DNA of 64,000 nt from Thermofilum sp. NZ13 (GTDB lineage: Archaea > Thermoproteota > Thermoprotei > Thermofilales > Thermofilaceae). The translations under genes and the position numbers were made by a program. The notes beneath the pieces were generated by a model, which worked only from the letters and a program-made list of their open reading frames with translations, searched no databases and was not told where the DNA came from. The number at the start of each line of letters is the position of its first letter. Positions within the stretch are counted from its first letter, which is position 1. The stretch lies in contig NDWX01000010.1 of assembly GCA_002855745.1 (NCBI GenBank), forward strand, positions 1 through 64,000, given 5' to 3'. This document shows, piece by piece, positions 1 to 9,142 of the stretch.

Positions 1-6
1 GGAGCC

Positions 7-320
7 CTCACAGGAATTGAGGCTCTGAGCGGGCACGCCACGCTAAGCTCCGGGCTCCCTGAAAGGCTCACACCGCGCGCTCGGAAACAATGCACTCACC
101 CCCCGCGGGGCACGGGAGCCTCACACAACGTGAGACCCCGAGCCCCCATCCGCAGCGGCTACCGCGATCAGTAGCTCACACACCGTGAGGCCCAGCGGAG
201 CAAGCCGCTTCAGGTGCCTCTCAGGCGGAGGCGTCACACACTGTGAGAGCCACGGAAACCTACCAGCCACTCAGCCCCCGCGTGCCGGCGGAGAACGGCG
301 GAGAATTCACAAGCTGTGAG
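7..320. repeat. Six degenerate palindromes at 53-73 bp spacing
   Basis: Six copies of a short dyad built on CTCACA-N-GTGAG lie with their TCAC cores at positions 8, 68, 121, 176, 234 and 307. Copies 3 to 6 are clear inverted repeats: CTCACACAACGTGAG, CTCACACACCGTGAG, GTCACACACTGTGAG and TTCACAAGCTGTGAG. Copies 1 and 2 keep only the left half well. The sequence between copies is unique. Spacing of 53-73 bp resembles a CRISPR array, but the repeats differ from one another and only about 16 bp is shared, so this is either a decayed array or a row of binding sites for a dimeric DNA-binding protein. The window starts inside or at the edge of the array, so more copies may lie to the left. Confidence 0.5.
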
Positions 321-526
321 ACGCCGGGAACCTCACGGCCAGCGCGCTCGCAGCCGAGCAGGGCGTAGCGGGCGAAAAACTTTTTAGGAGGGGGAGAATG
401 TGAAATAATTGAAAGGTGACTTAGCCTTTCCCCTCTGGCGCGGATGATGAGGTCAACAGGAATCTCCAAGGTTTCTCGAAGCCTCAGGGGAGAAGAGGCG
501 CGGGGCTGGTGCAGTTAGAAACGGTT
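321..526. other. AT-richer non-coding flank of the palindromes
   Basis: No convincing gene is seen here. The stretch around 375-420 and 515-555 is distinctly richer in A and T than the palindrome region to its left and the pseudogene to its right. If the palindromes are a relic CRISPR array this would be the leader side, but no promoter-quality box or conserved element can be pointed to. The minus-strand open frame across 260-469 has unremarkable composition and no upstream TATA box, so it was not called. Confidence 0.3.
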
Positions 527-1804
527 ATGTACTGTTTTAGAAATAGTTCAAATCAGAGCAAGGGCTCATCGCCGGGCACAGAGGAGTTCGACCACGTCCT
601 CCTGCAATCCCCCGCGTCGAGCCTAGACCCGCTGTTCATCAGGCTCAGGGTGCGGGCGCGGCGCTCCTAGCTAGGTCCCTGAGGGCTGCTGGAGTACTAG
701 GAGCGGAGGAGGCCTGGCTACTCGAGTCTTTTCTGGTGGAAAGGGGGGAGGGCACGGTGCCGCTGGCGGCGGCGCTGGCGCCGCGGACTTGGAAGGGAGT
801 TGCTATACATTGCTGGCTTCTGCCAGGAGGCCGGGCTGGGGAGGGTTATGTTCCTGCCGCACCCCGCTTTGGCGCTACCTGCGATAGCCTCGCTGGAGCC
901 CGGGAAGAAAGTATTAGTGGAGGCTGAGGGGGGCTGAGCCGCAGCTGTTCCACCCCCTGGCGCAGCTTTACGACTTGACGCTGGCCTACCACTCGCCACC
1001 ACCTTTCTCCTTCGACTCCTTTTGGCTCAATAGGCGCCGCGCCCTCGCTTGGTTGCCGAGGGGGTGGGACGGCGTGCTGGTGATGTAGCGCTACTTCGAC
1101 TACGACCAGGCCGTGGTGGAGGCCCCATTCGCGCCCAGCAGGAAGCCTGGGCTTGTTGTGTGGCGGCAGAGGTGCGAGGATTTATTGAAGCTGGCCTTCC
1201 CGACCAAGCACGCACTCGTTAGGGGTTTCTTAAAGGAGTTCCAGACCGGGGCAGCGAAGGAGAGGGTTGTTCTGGAGTGGCTCCGGGCGGCGGAGCTGGA
1301 GCTGGGCGACTACCTGAGGCTGCTGGACTACGGATTCCTGAGGAGGAGCCCGCACCCGCCGGCATCACTGTCTCCCTCACGGAGAAAGCGCTGTGGGTGC
1401 TCTCGCTTGAGGGTGAAAGGGAGGAGAGCAGGCTGGCCTGGGCGCTGATGAGGTGTGCCCTCTATGGCCGCTGCAGCGATAGAATGATTGAGGAGCATGG
1501 TGATCTGCTCGACGCGCTGGGCGAGCTGCAAACCTCATTCCCCGATAAGCCGGCTGAGTGGTTCTACCGCGCCGTGTACAGGCTCCTCGCTGGGAGGGTG
1601 GAGAGGGTTGGCGCGGAGCACTGGCTCGTCAAGGGTCTGCCCGAGCTGGGGGACACCTACCCCTAGTACAACGTGTGGGTCCACGAGGGGAGGTACCGTT
1701 GCGACTGCTTCTTCAGGGCTTACGGCTACGTGAGGAAGGCGAGGATATGCAGCCACATCGCCACCGTCATGCTTTATCGGAGGCAGCTCCGGCTCCGCGC
1801 CTGA
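527..1804 (+). pseudogene. Broken SWIM zinc-finger protein gene
   Basis: Protein-like sequence runs across this interval but in shifting frames. An opening piece starts with ATG at 527 and stops at 668. A second frame (about 660-920) encodes the leucine-rich VLGAEEAWLLESFLVERGE. A third frame from about 926 to 1345 is interrupted by TAG at 1086-1088. The last frame runs from about 1340 to TGA at 1802-1804 with another TAG at 1664-1666. The final segment carries YRCDCFF...ICSHIATVML, the CxC-(n)-CxH signature of a SWIM zinc finger, a nucleic-acid or protein binding module. At least three frameshifts and two in-frame stops make a functional product very unlikely. Whether the first piece (527-670) belongs to the same ancestral gene is less certain. 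The decay fits the surrounding accessory, gene-poor region. Confidence 0.7.
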
Positions 1805-2025
1805 CCAGCCCACGCGGCTCTCAATTCCATGATGCCGAGCGGGAGTGGGGTGCAAGCCTGACGCTCGCTATGCGATGACACGCACAGCCTAGGCATCGTT
1901 GCCCGAGCCCCCCGCGCATCTGACAGAGCAAGGGGATGCTGGGGAGTTGAGGGGGTGGCGCTACGGTTACCGGCGCTTCCTCTAATCCGGGCCGCCTGAC
2001 CCGGTGGCCCGGCGCTTCACCGAAG

Positions 2026-2033
2026 ATTTATAG
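2026..2033 (+). promoter_or_regulatory. TATA box for the propeller-zinc ribbon gene
   Basis: ATTTATAG is centred about 26 nt before the GTG/ATG pair at 2054-2059. This is the spacing expected for an archaeal promoter driving a leaderless mRNA. The preceding 200 bp hold no other feature. Confidence 0.6.
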
Positions 2034-2053
2034 CCCTCCTTTCAGCCGTATAC

Positions 2054-4273
2054 GTGATGAGGGTTCGCGCTCTACCCCTAGCTCTTCTGACGACCCTACT
2101 ACTCGCGGCCGGGGCTGTAGCACAGCCCTACAACCTTGCATCCGTCAACTGGGTGAAGTACGTAAAGCTCTCCGGAGGCAGGGACTTTGTCTCAGGCACA
2201 TGCATCTTCGGCGACTATCTTGCTGTAGTTGGAGCAGCGGATATTTATCCAGCCTTAGTGCTACTCGACAGGAGCACTGGTGAGGTTGTAAGGAAGTGGG
2301 TGGGCAATTACTATGGCTTTTTCACTAGCTGCGTTTCGGTAGGAGATGCCCTTTATGTAGTAGGAGATGTTCTTTATCCAATAGATGGCTGGGAAAGGGG
2401 TGGTGTTATTTTAAAGTTCGACAAAAGCCTTAATCTTCTGAACAGAACCGGAATCCCCCCTGCTTTACGCCATTCTATCACCTACGATGGTGAGTACTTG
2501 TATTCCGGCGGTTATGCTTATGAAGACATCAACGGAGACGGTAATAACGAGGAGATATGGTACATTGAGAAGAGAACTAAGAGCCTGGAGCTCGTCAAAT
2601 CTAAGGAGCTCTACGCTGGAGGCTGGAGAAAGGGAGAGATATGGGATGTGGGCGTTAACCCAGTGACCGACGAGCTGTGGGCAGTGGGATTCTACAATGA
2701 CACCAGTAATAAATTTCACTCTTTAATCATCATCCTTGACAGAGAACTAAGGGAACTGAGGAGGATAGACTACCCCGAGGACCACGAGTACTACCTTGAG
2801 TTACTCCTTGGCGTATGCTTCGACAACGCCGGAAATGCGTATGTAGAGGGATGGCGGGGAATTGCAAAGTTCGATAAGAGTGGCAACGCTCTTAGAGTAA
2901 ATAAAGAGTGGGGTATTAGCGGAATTAAAATTATTTATGCCAATGGATTTATATATACATTTGACTTAAAATCTTTAAATAACTATGAAAGGCATGCTTT
3001 CCATGTTTTAGACAGTCAACTGAACGCAGTAGGAGAGTACGTTCTAGGCAGATCTGCTAATGCATCTGCAGGTATTGCGCTTAGTAGTGGAAAGCCATGC
3101 TTCGACGGCAGAAACATCTACTTCGCTGGAGATGATTATTTTGTGCTTAATAAAGAGAATTGGTGGGTGGTTTACTCTATTGCGGTTAAGCCCTTACCTC
3201 CCGTGACGGTTGCAGTAGAGGGCTTGCCGCCGTCCTGCAGCGTCCCTGTTTACGTGAACGGGGTCCTCTACGGCTACCTTCAGGGGGGAGGGAGCATGGT
3301 GCTCAACGTCAGCGATATGAGGGTGACTGTTAGGGTTGGGCAGCCGGATGTGGGAGTGAACGACACGGTCTACGAGGCCGTGAACGACACATTAACTGTG
3401 AGCCCGGGCGGAAAAGCCGTCTTCCGCTACACCGCAGCGAAGTTCTACGTGGCGGTTTTGAGCAGCCTAGCCCCGGCACTCGGCTCGGGCTGGTATAGGA
3501 GGGGTGATGAGGCGAGGGTGGGATTGGAGGGCCTCAAGGACGGCTACTACTACGCCTCCGATGGGAGTGTCAGGTGCAGGTTTGAGGGCTGGGAGGTCAG
3601 GAAGGGAAATTTCAGCGTGCCCGCGGCTCCGAGCTTCTCGTTCAGCGTCTCTGGACCCCTGGTCCTTGAGGCGAGGTTCGGGCCCCCAGAGTACAGGGTC
3701 TGCATCGACAGCGCCTGCGGCTACTATGAGCCGGGCCACGTGGTCCCGCCGAGGCAAGATATACCTGAGCTGGGAGGCCTGCTCGTTAGGAGGTTTGAGG
3801 GCTACATCGACCCCAGCGGCAACAGCCTCGGCAGGAGCTTCACCGTAGACGGGCCAGTGCAGGCCATCTCAACATATAGGGTGGAGGTGAACCTGCTGCT
3901 CCTAGCCGCTATACTTGTAGTGCTTGCGCTCCTTGTGATAGCGGTCGTGCTTAAATCGATGAGGAAAGCCGAGAGGGAGGTGGGAGCGGGCGGAGGAGAG
4001 GCAAAAGCAGGCGGGGCAGGTCGGGTTGCCGCTGGGGAGCTTGCACGGGTGGAGGGCTACCTAGCTAGGCTCGAGGAGCTACGCCGCGAGGGGAGGGTGA
4101 GCGAGGAGGCATACAGGAGGCTCAGGGAGGAGTACGAGCGTGAGAGGGAGAGGCTCAGAGAGCTAAAGCCAGCGCAACAGGCAGAGCACCCAACACTCCG
4201 CACATGCCCGAAGTGCGGGGCACCCGTGGAGCCGGAGGCAAAGTACTGCTGGAAGTGCGGGGCGAGGCTATAG
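2054..4273 (+). CDS. Membrane-anchored beta-propeller-like protein with cytosolic zinc ribbon
   Basis: The 739-residue product starts with a signal peptide (LPLALLTTLLLAAGAVA). About 350 residues rich in aromatic and Gly-Asp strand motifs follow and read like a beta-propeller (repeated 'LDRSTG', 'FDKSLN', 'LDREL' blade-like segments). After these come Ig-like or PEGA-like segments, one transmembrane helix near residues 615-637, a short helical segment of the SHOCT kind (EELRREGRVSEEAYRRL) and a C-terminal CPKCG...CWKCG zinc ribbon. Topology is therefore an outside sensor or binding domain joined to a small inside domain. GTG 2054 and ATG 2057 are equally supported as start. Base composition changes inside the gene: the propeller part (about 2230-3190) is clearly AT-richer than the signal peptide and the C-terminal half. 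Substrate is unknown; binding or scaffolding at the cell surface is an inference. The next gene has its own promoter. Confidence 0.75.
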   Translation: MMRVRALPLALLTTLLLAAGAVAQPYNLASVNWVKYVKLSGGRDFVSGTCIFGDYLAVVGAADIYPALVLLDRSTGEVVRKWVGNYYGFFTSCVSVGDALYVVGDVLYPIDGWERGGVILKFDKSLNLLNRTGIPPALRHSITYDGEYLYSGGYAYEDINGDGNNEEIWYIEKRTKSLELVKSKELYAGGWRKGEIWDVGVNPVTDELWAVGFYNDTSNKFHSLIIILDRELRELRRIDYPEDHEYYLELLLGVCFDNAGNAYVEGWRGIAKFDKSGNALRVNKEWGISGIKIIYANGFIYTFDLKSLNNYERHAFHVLDSQLNAVGEYVLGRSANASAGIALSSGKPCFDGRNIYFAGDDYFVLNKENWWVVYSIAVKPLPPVTVAVEGLPPSCSVPVYVNGVLYGYLQGGGSMVLNVSDMRVTVRVGQPDVGVNDTVYEAVNDTLTVSPGGKAVFRYTAAKFYVAVLSSLAPALGSGWYRRGDEARVGLEGLKDGYYYASDGSVRCRFEGWEVRKGNFSVPAAPSFSFSVSGPLVLEARFGPPEYRVCIDSACGYYEPGHVVPPRQDIPELGGLLVRRFEGYIDPSGNSLGRSFTVDGPVQAISTYRVEVNLLLLAAILVVLALLVIAVVLKSMRKAEREVGAGGGEAKAGGAGRVAAGELARVEGYLARLEELRREGRVSEEAYRRLREEYERERERLRELKPAQQAEHPTLRTCPKCGAPVEPEAKYCWKCGARL

Positions 4274-4382
4274 CGACACGGCGTAGCGGTGGAGCCAGAG
4301 GGGCGAGCCGCTCCCCGCTTCCAAGGGAGCACGCGGAGTTGCACTGCAGCGGCTGAGGCTCGGGTTTAGCTTACAAAGACAA

Positions 4383-4390
4383 ATTTATAT
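4383..4390 (+). promoter_or_regulatory. TATA box for the 1437-residue NTPase gene
   Basis: ATTTATAT ends 31 nt before the TTG at 4422. It predicts a transcript start about 4413 and a leader of roughly nine nucleotides, and it supports the otherwise weak TTG start codon. Confidence 0.55.
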
Positions 4391-4421
4391 AGCATTCGAG
4401 GCGCCACTTCTTAGAGCGTTC

Positions 4422-7400
4422 TTGAGCCTCGAGCACAGCTACGAGGATCTGGTGGAGCAGGCCGCCAAGAGAGTTGAAGAGATATTCAAGAAAGGCAGGG
4501 GTGTGGTTGTCCTCGCGGGGCCCGGCTCCTCCCGCCTAGAGGTAGCCAGGAGGGTTCCGGAGTCGAGGGTCGTGAGCTACAAGCTCCCGGGCCTTGAGGA
4601 GCTACAGGGGGAGGGCCGCGCCGAGCTCCTGAGGTTTGAGGGCGCAGAGCCGCTCGTAGGCGGCAAGACTCTCGCCGAGTACATCGAAAAGTTAAGCCCC
4701 GCGAGGGTGATCGTGGTCCCGGAGAGCACCATAGAGGCGATCAGAGCTTATCGCTCGCTAAGCGAGAGGCTCGAGGAGGATAAGGTCGCCTTAGTCTTCA
4801 CGCCCGGGGTCCACGAAGAGGAGTTGAAGAGGAGTGGCTTTAAGCCGCCCGGGGAGGCGGAGGTAGACTGCAGCGCGGCGTTCAAGGCCTTCAACGCTAA
4901 GCCTGAGGGCGGCGGCAAGGGCGTCTCGCTCAAGCTACTCCAGTACCACAGGACAGGGGAGTGGGAGAGGCTGAGGAGGGGCGCCGAGGCATTGAGGGCG
5001 CTGAGCCCCGGCCGCCTAGGCCTGAGGGGCGCGCTGGTAAATGCGGGCAGGAGGGCGCTTTCCTCGCTGGGGGAGAGGCTGGCCGAGGAGCTCTACGCCG
5101 TTGCTGGCGGCGCGGCGGTAGCCTCCGCGCTTGTAGCGCTGGCATCGCCGCTGGGATTGCCCGCGGTCGTGGCCCAGGCAGTTGGCTACAGCTTCCCCCC
5201 GAAGCTCCTCCTCGAGATCGCTAGGGAGCTGATCGGCGCAGGCGGCGGCAGGCCGGAGAGGGAGCACGTCAAGCGCTTGGCGGAGCTCATCCAGGCAGCC
5301 ATCATCGCCAGCGAGTTCGTGGGCGACGAGAGGCTCGAGGGGGTGGCGGACGAGGTTGCCAGCCGGTGGGGCCTGAGCCTCGAAGAGTTCCACAAGCTCG
5401 TCGAGAACCTCCGCAAGCTGGCCACGCAGGAGGTAGCCACCGAGGACGATCTCAAGAAGCTCAGGGAGGAGGTCAAAGACGACCTCGAGGCACTCGAGCA
5501 GAGGCTCAGAGAGCTCTTCGAGCAGAGGATAGAAATCCTTGAAGAGAAGCTCGAGGACAGGCTGGGACAGCTCGAAGGGAGGATCAAGAAGCTCGAGAAA
5601 AGGGTCGGCAGGATCGAGGATCAGCTCAGGCCTCTCCGAGCCCTAACTAGGGTGTATCAGGAGCCGGGGGATCTGGGCTTCGACCTCGAGCGGGGGAAAT
5701 TCTGGGTTGGGAAAGAGTACACCCTCGTCACCTCCGGTCGGTTCGTGGAGCACGCAGGCAAGCTGCTCGAGGCGCTGGAGCTCGGGGAGCTCGTGGTGGT
5801 CACGGGGCCTAGGGGCGTTGGCAAGTCGGTGCTGGCCAGGTACGCGCTCGCAAAGCTCCTCCAGAGCGGCCACTGGAGAGTGTACAGGGCGAAGACGCTC
5901 GACGAGGAGAGTGCGGCTGAGGTGGCCGATAGCCTGGCCAGAGTTGCGGACAACTCGCCCTGGAGGCTGGCGGTGCTCTACGACCCCTCGGCGCCGCTCT
6001 TCTACGAGCCGAAGCGCAAGGCCTCGCCGCGCCCAGACGTGGGCCCCACCGTGGGCGAGCTGGCGGGACTCCACAGGGCGCAGGGTGGTAGGGTGCCCGT
6101 GGTGGTCGTGCTACCCGAAGACCTCTACGAGCATGTGAAGGACGAGCTCGAGGGGGCCTACGTGCTCAGGGTCGATCTCAGGCAGGAGGATTTCCTAGCC
6201 GACATAGTCCGCGCCTACAGCAGGGGGGCTTGCGGCGAAAACGTGTACGAGAGCATCGCTGGGGAGATTACTGTAAAATATGAGGGCGGCTACACGCTCG
6301 TGGCTAGGTACGCTGGCGAGTGGCTTCGCGAGGCAGGGGGGTGCGACTGGGAGGCTGTTCGGGAGGCGCTCGGGACGGGGGCCGGGAGCGCCATGGCGTT
6401 CATAGCCCTCTTCATCTACAAGGCCGTGTTCAGGGGCAACCTCGACCTCTTCCAGAAGATGGCTGTGCCCTTCATAGCCCGCGCAGAGCTGGACCCGCTA
6501 CCGCCGAAGTGGCTGGAGCGCTTCCCAGTCCTGGAAGAAAGAGGAGACGGGGGCTACGTGGTCAACTGCCTCGAGAACCCGCTCGAGCATTTAACAGAAA
6601 AGGAGAAGGAGTTCATCAGGGAGTGGCTCTCCCAGCCTAAGGAGGACATCGTCGAGGACGTGATCTGGCGTATAGCCCGTGGCAAGCTCTCCGGGAGGCT
6701 CCAAGAGCTCGCGGAGAAGGGACTGGTCGGCAAAGGGGTCTTAGAGACAGCGAGAGGGATGGAGGGGGGAGTGAAGCTGGTTAGGGAGGCGCTAGGGAGT
6801 GCGAGCTTCGACGGCGAGTGCAGAGAGAAAGACCCCATCGGGGTGCTCTTCAAGGCACTGGCTAGCGATCCGAAGCTCAGAAAGCTTGCGGAGGAAAACA
6901 GCTACCACTTCGTAGCCCTAGTGGGTCTAGCCCACACACTTCTCCCGGTGAAACCCCTCTTAGAGGAGGCTGGCTTCCCCGAGGGTCTTAAAGGATGGTT
7001 CACCGTCAGGGGCGAGATGCCACCATCAGCCAGGCGGTTCCTGGTTGAGGCTGCCCCCGCCTTCAGGCTCGCCGTAGACCCCTGCGAGGTCCTGAAGAGC
7101 GTTCACCAGCAAGCCGAGGAGGAAAAGGGGTACAGACTCACCTCGTTGTTAGCGGCTCTCGGCGCACTGGCGATCTCAGAGGGGGAGCCTGAGGGGTGCT
7201 TAGACGAGGCAGTTCTCGCTACAGGATTTGCGCTCAGAATAATACCGCTGTCGTTGTTGGTGATCCCTTACTTGGCTCGCATTCCGAAAGCCCCCCAGGG
7301 GCTTGTGGGGAAGCTTATGAGGGAGGGTTTGTGGCTCGAGGCAGTAAGCGTAGCGTACAGCGCGTCGAGGTGGGAAGCTTGGCTGGCCTCCGACCTCCTG

Positions 7401-8735
7401 CAGACCGTGGAGCGGGGGGCTGGTAGCTTGGAGAGGCTCGACCCGCTCACGCGCACGCTTTACGAGGAAGCAGACTACCTTGCACGAAGTGCACAAGATG
7501 AGTGGCTCGGGAAGTGGGCTGGGAGGGTTGAAGCCTTCCTGAACGGGCTGAAGGAGGACGTAGTGGGCCTCCACGCGAGGGCCCTGCTGGGAGCGAGGCT
7601 GGCGAATGCTCTCAGGACAATAGACCCCGGGATGGCGCTAAAGTGGGCTGAGGAGGCGCGCAGAGCCCTCGAGCAACTGGAGCGGCTCGACGGGAAAGAG
7701 CTCGCGGATAGCTTGGAGCCGTTATTGAAGGTCAGGGCCCCCTTCGTGGAGCGGGAGGAGGCCGCCAAGTTGTGGCTGGCGGATTTGAAGCTTACTGTGC
7801 TTTACGTGAGGGCTCTCATCGAGCTGATGGTCGACGCTGAGGAGGCGCTGAGGCTCGCGGAGGAGCTTCACGTAATCACTGAGAAGCTAGGGCCCTCAGA
7901 GCTTGCGCTTTCGCGCTCGCTCCGCGCCAGGGCGATGCTGCTGGCCGGCCTAAAGAGGGAGGACGTCATCGGGGAGATCAGGGAGAGCTGGGAGCTCGCG
8001 CAGGGTGAGGGATTCATCAACATCTCCGAAGATATTGTTGAAGGGACCACCGCGGAGTACGCGGCGTCTTTCCTCCTGGAGGGCATGACCCGGGAGGCGC
8101 TCGAACAGTACCGGGAATACGGCTTCCGCATCCGAGATCCAGAGTTCCGTGCCGCGCTTTTAGCCCTCTTGCTGGCCTTCGGCGCTGAGGAGGTGAGAGA
8201 AGACGTGAAGGAAGTGAGAGAGGAGTTCGAGGAGTACAGGCGCAGAGCCCTCGCGTACAGCGCCCCAGACCCCCTGGCAGCCGCGCTCTTCGTCCTATAC
8301 GAAGAAATTTGGGAGGAAGAGGCTTGGTACAGCTTAGAGCCTCAGGAACACGAGGTCTTCGCGGACATCTTGGAGGTAGCTTGGAAAGGCGACGTGAACC
8401 TGCTGCTACAGCGGCTCAAGAAGCTACCCAGACTTGGCGAGCAGGTTCGCGAGCTTGAGCCCCACCTAGAGGGGCTTTCGGCGCTAGACGTTCTCGAAGC
8501 GATAGCCGCTCTGACAAATAGTAGAGCAACCTTCGTCGAGGTAGTGCGCCATGCCTGCCTGGAGGGGAGAGCTGGTCTAGCTAAGGCGCTCGCCGAGTAC
8601 TGGCAGGAGGAGATGAGGGTGAGGGGCTTCGCTCTTACTGCGAGGCTGTGGGCTGATCTAGCGAAATCACTGGAGGGCGGTTGCGGTGAGGGGTTCAGGG
8701 AGGCGCTGGTCAGGCTGTTCTACTTACTGGTGTAG
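4422..8735 (+). CDS. Giant P-loop NTPase with coiled coil and helical repeats (STAND-like)
   Basis: This 1437-residue protein is not assigned to a named family. Residues 1-140 resemble a degenerate P-loop domain: GPGSSR at 33-38 sits where a Walker A would be, without the lysine. Residues about 200-260 hold a Gly/Ala-rich hydrophobic stretch that might touch membranes. Residues about 330-410 form a long charged coiled coil. A good Walker A, GPRGVGKS, lies at 462-469, followed by AAA/STAND-like strands (LAVLYDPSAP, VPVVVVLPEDLY). The last 700 residues are Leu/Ala/Glu-rich helices like TPR repeats. This order (NTPase then superhelix) is typical of signal-transducing STAND ATPases, which in prokaryotes often act in defence or regulation; that role here is inference. 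It has its own promoter, TTG start, and sits in an accessory block beside a broken gene and a membrane sensor-like gene. No known effector (nuclease, protease, TIR) is visible. Confidence 0.75.
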   Translation: MSLEHSYEDLVEQAAKRVEEIFKKGRGVVVLAGPGSSRLEVARRVPESRVVSYKLPGLEELQGEGRAELLRFEGAEPLVGGKTLAEYIEKLSPARVIVVPESTIEAIRAYRSLSERLEEDKVALVFTPGVHEEELKRSGFKPPGEAEVDCSAAFKAFNAKPEGGGKGVSLKLLQYHRTGEWERLRRGAEALRALSPGRLGLRGALVNAGRRALSSLGERLAEELYAVAGGAAVASALVALASPLGLPAVVAQAVGYSFPPKLLLEIARELIGAGGGRPEREHVKRLAELIQAAIIASEFVGDERLEGVADEVASRWGLSLEEFHKLVENLRKLATQEVATEDDLKKLREEVKDDLEALEQRLRELFEQRIEILEEKLEDRLGQLEGRIKKLEKRVGRIEDQLRPLRALTRVYQEPGDLGFDLERGKFWVGKEYTLVTSGRFVEHAGKLLEALELGELVVVTGPRGVGKSVLARYALAKLLQSGHWRVYRAKTLDEESAAEVADSLARVADNSPWRLAVLYDPSAPLFYEPKRKASPRPDVGPTVGELAGLHRAQGGRVPVVVVLPEDLYEHVKDELEGAYVLRVDLRQEDFLADIVRAYSRGACGENVYESIAGEITVKYEGGYTLVARYAGEWLREAGGCDWEAVREALGTGAGSAMAFIALFIYKAVFRGNLDLFQKMAVPFIARAELDPLPPKWLERFPVLEERGDGGYVVNCLENPLEHLTEKEKEFIREWLSQPKEDIVEDVIWRIARGKLSGRLQELAEKGLVGKGVLETARGMEGGVKLVREALGSASFDGECREKDPIGVLFKALASDPKLRKLAEENSYHFVALVGLAHTLLPVKPLLEEAGFPEGLKGWFTVRGEMPPSARRFLVEAAPAFRLAVDPCEVLKSVHQQAEEEKGYRLTSLLAALGALAISEGEPEGCLDEAVLATGFALRIIPLSLLVIPYLARIPKAPQGLVGKLMREGLWLEAVSVAYSASRWEAWLASDLLQTVERGAGSLERLDPLTRTLYEEADYLARSAQDEWLGKWAGRVEAFLNGLKEDVVGLHARALLGARLANALRTIDPGMALKWAEEARRALEQLERLDGKELADSLEPLLKVRAPFVEREEAAKLWLADLKLTVLYVRALIELMVDAEEALRLAEELHVITEKLGPSELALSRSLRARAMLLAGLKREDVIGEIRESWELAQGEGFINISEDIVEGTTAEYAASFLLEGMTREALEQYREYGFRIRDPEFRAALLALLLAFGAEEVREDVKEVREEFEEYRRRALAYSAPDPLAAALFVLYEEIWEEEAWYSLEPQEHEVFADILEVAWKGDVNLLLQRLKKLPRLGEQVRELEPHLEGLSALDVLEAIAALTNSRATFVEVVRHACLEGRAGLAKALAEYWQEEMRVRGFALTARLWADLAKSLEGGCGEGFREALVRLFYLLV

Positions 8736-8886
8736 CGGCTCAGCGGCGTAGCCCACTCCTCGTGGTGGTGCTCGCGGGCTGGCAGAGCGTGCGCCGTTTG
8801 AAGCGCTCCCCGGCACTGAGGGGCTGTAGGCTTGACTGTGTTCAACCTCGGACTCAGGCGGGAGTGCGGGTCCCGGTCGCGGGTCA

Positions 8887-8894
8887 GGTTTAAG
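8887..8894 (+). promoter_or_regulatory. TATA-like box before the 74-codon ORF
   Basis: GGTTTAAG is centred 27 nt before the ATG at 8918, a spacing expected for leaderless initiation. It is the main reason to consider the short reading frame downstream real or recently real. Confidence 0.4.
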
Positions 8895-8917
8895 TGCCTG
8901 AATCACGCTATTCCCTC

Positions 8918-9142
8918 ATGCCCGGTCGCGCTTTTCTGTACGTGGGCGACGTGTTCAGGCCCCTCCATCTGAGCCTAGGTGAGGTGCTTGAAGCGTGGGA
9001 AAGGGACAGGCTCGGGCTCTTCGAGCTTGTGAGGGGTGAGGTTGAGAGGGAGCTCGGGGAGGTGAGGGGCAGCGTGGAGGCCAGGCTCAAGACCCCTGCA
9101 GGCGAGCTGGGGCTGAAGCGGGAGAAGCTCAGCCCAGGGTAG
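8918..9142 (+). CDS. Short helical protein, possibly the head of a truncated gene
   Basis: The 74 codons begin with ATG at the predicted transcript start. They encode an N-terminal FLYVGDVFRP segment followed by a charged helix (VRGEVERELGEVRGSVEARL). No family is recognised. Downstream, in other frames, there are further open helical scraps, for example codons from 9246 to 9329 encoding LSQLLETLKG. This suggests the original protein was a longer coiled-coil protein that has been truncated by frameshift. The frame could be opened further upstream to 8894, but the promoter spacing favours 8918. It may be a remnant rather than an active gene. Confidence 0.35.
   Translation: MPGRAFLYVGDVFRPLHLSLGEVLEAWERDRLGLFELVRGEVERELGEVRGSVEARLKTPAGELGLKREKLSPG

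Noticed and set aside
7-320. Calling the palindromes a CRISPR array outright
   Set aside because: Copies are not identical, the shared unit is only about 16 bp and no cas gene is in the window, so it is listed as a repeat.
260-469. Minus-strand 69-codon frame beside the palindromes
   Set aside because: No promoter box, no family resemblance, Ser/Pro/Arg-rich composition and overlap with the repeat region make it a chance frame.
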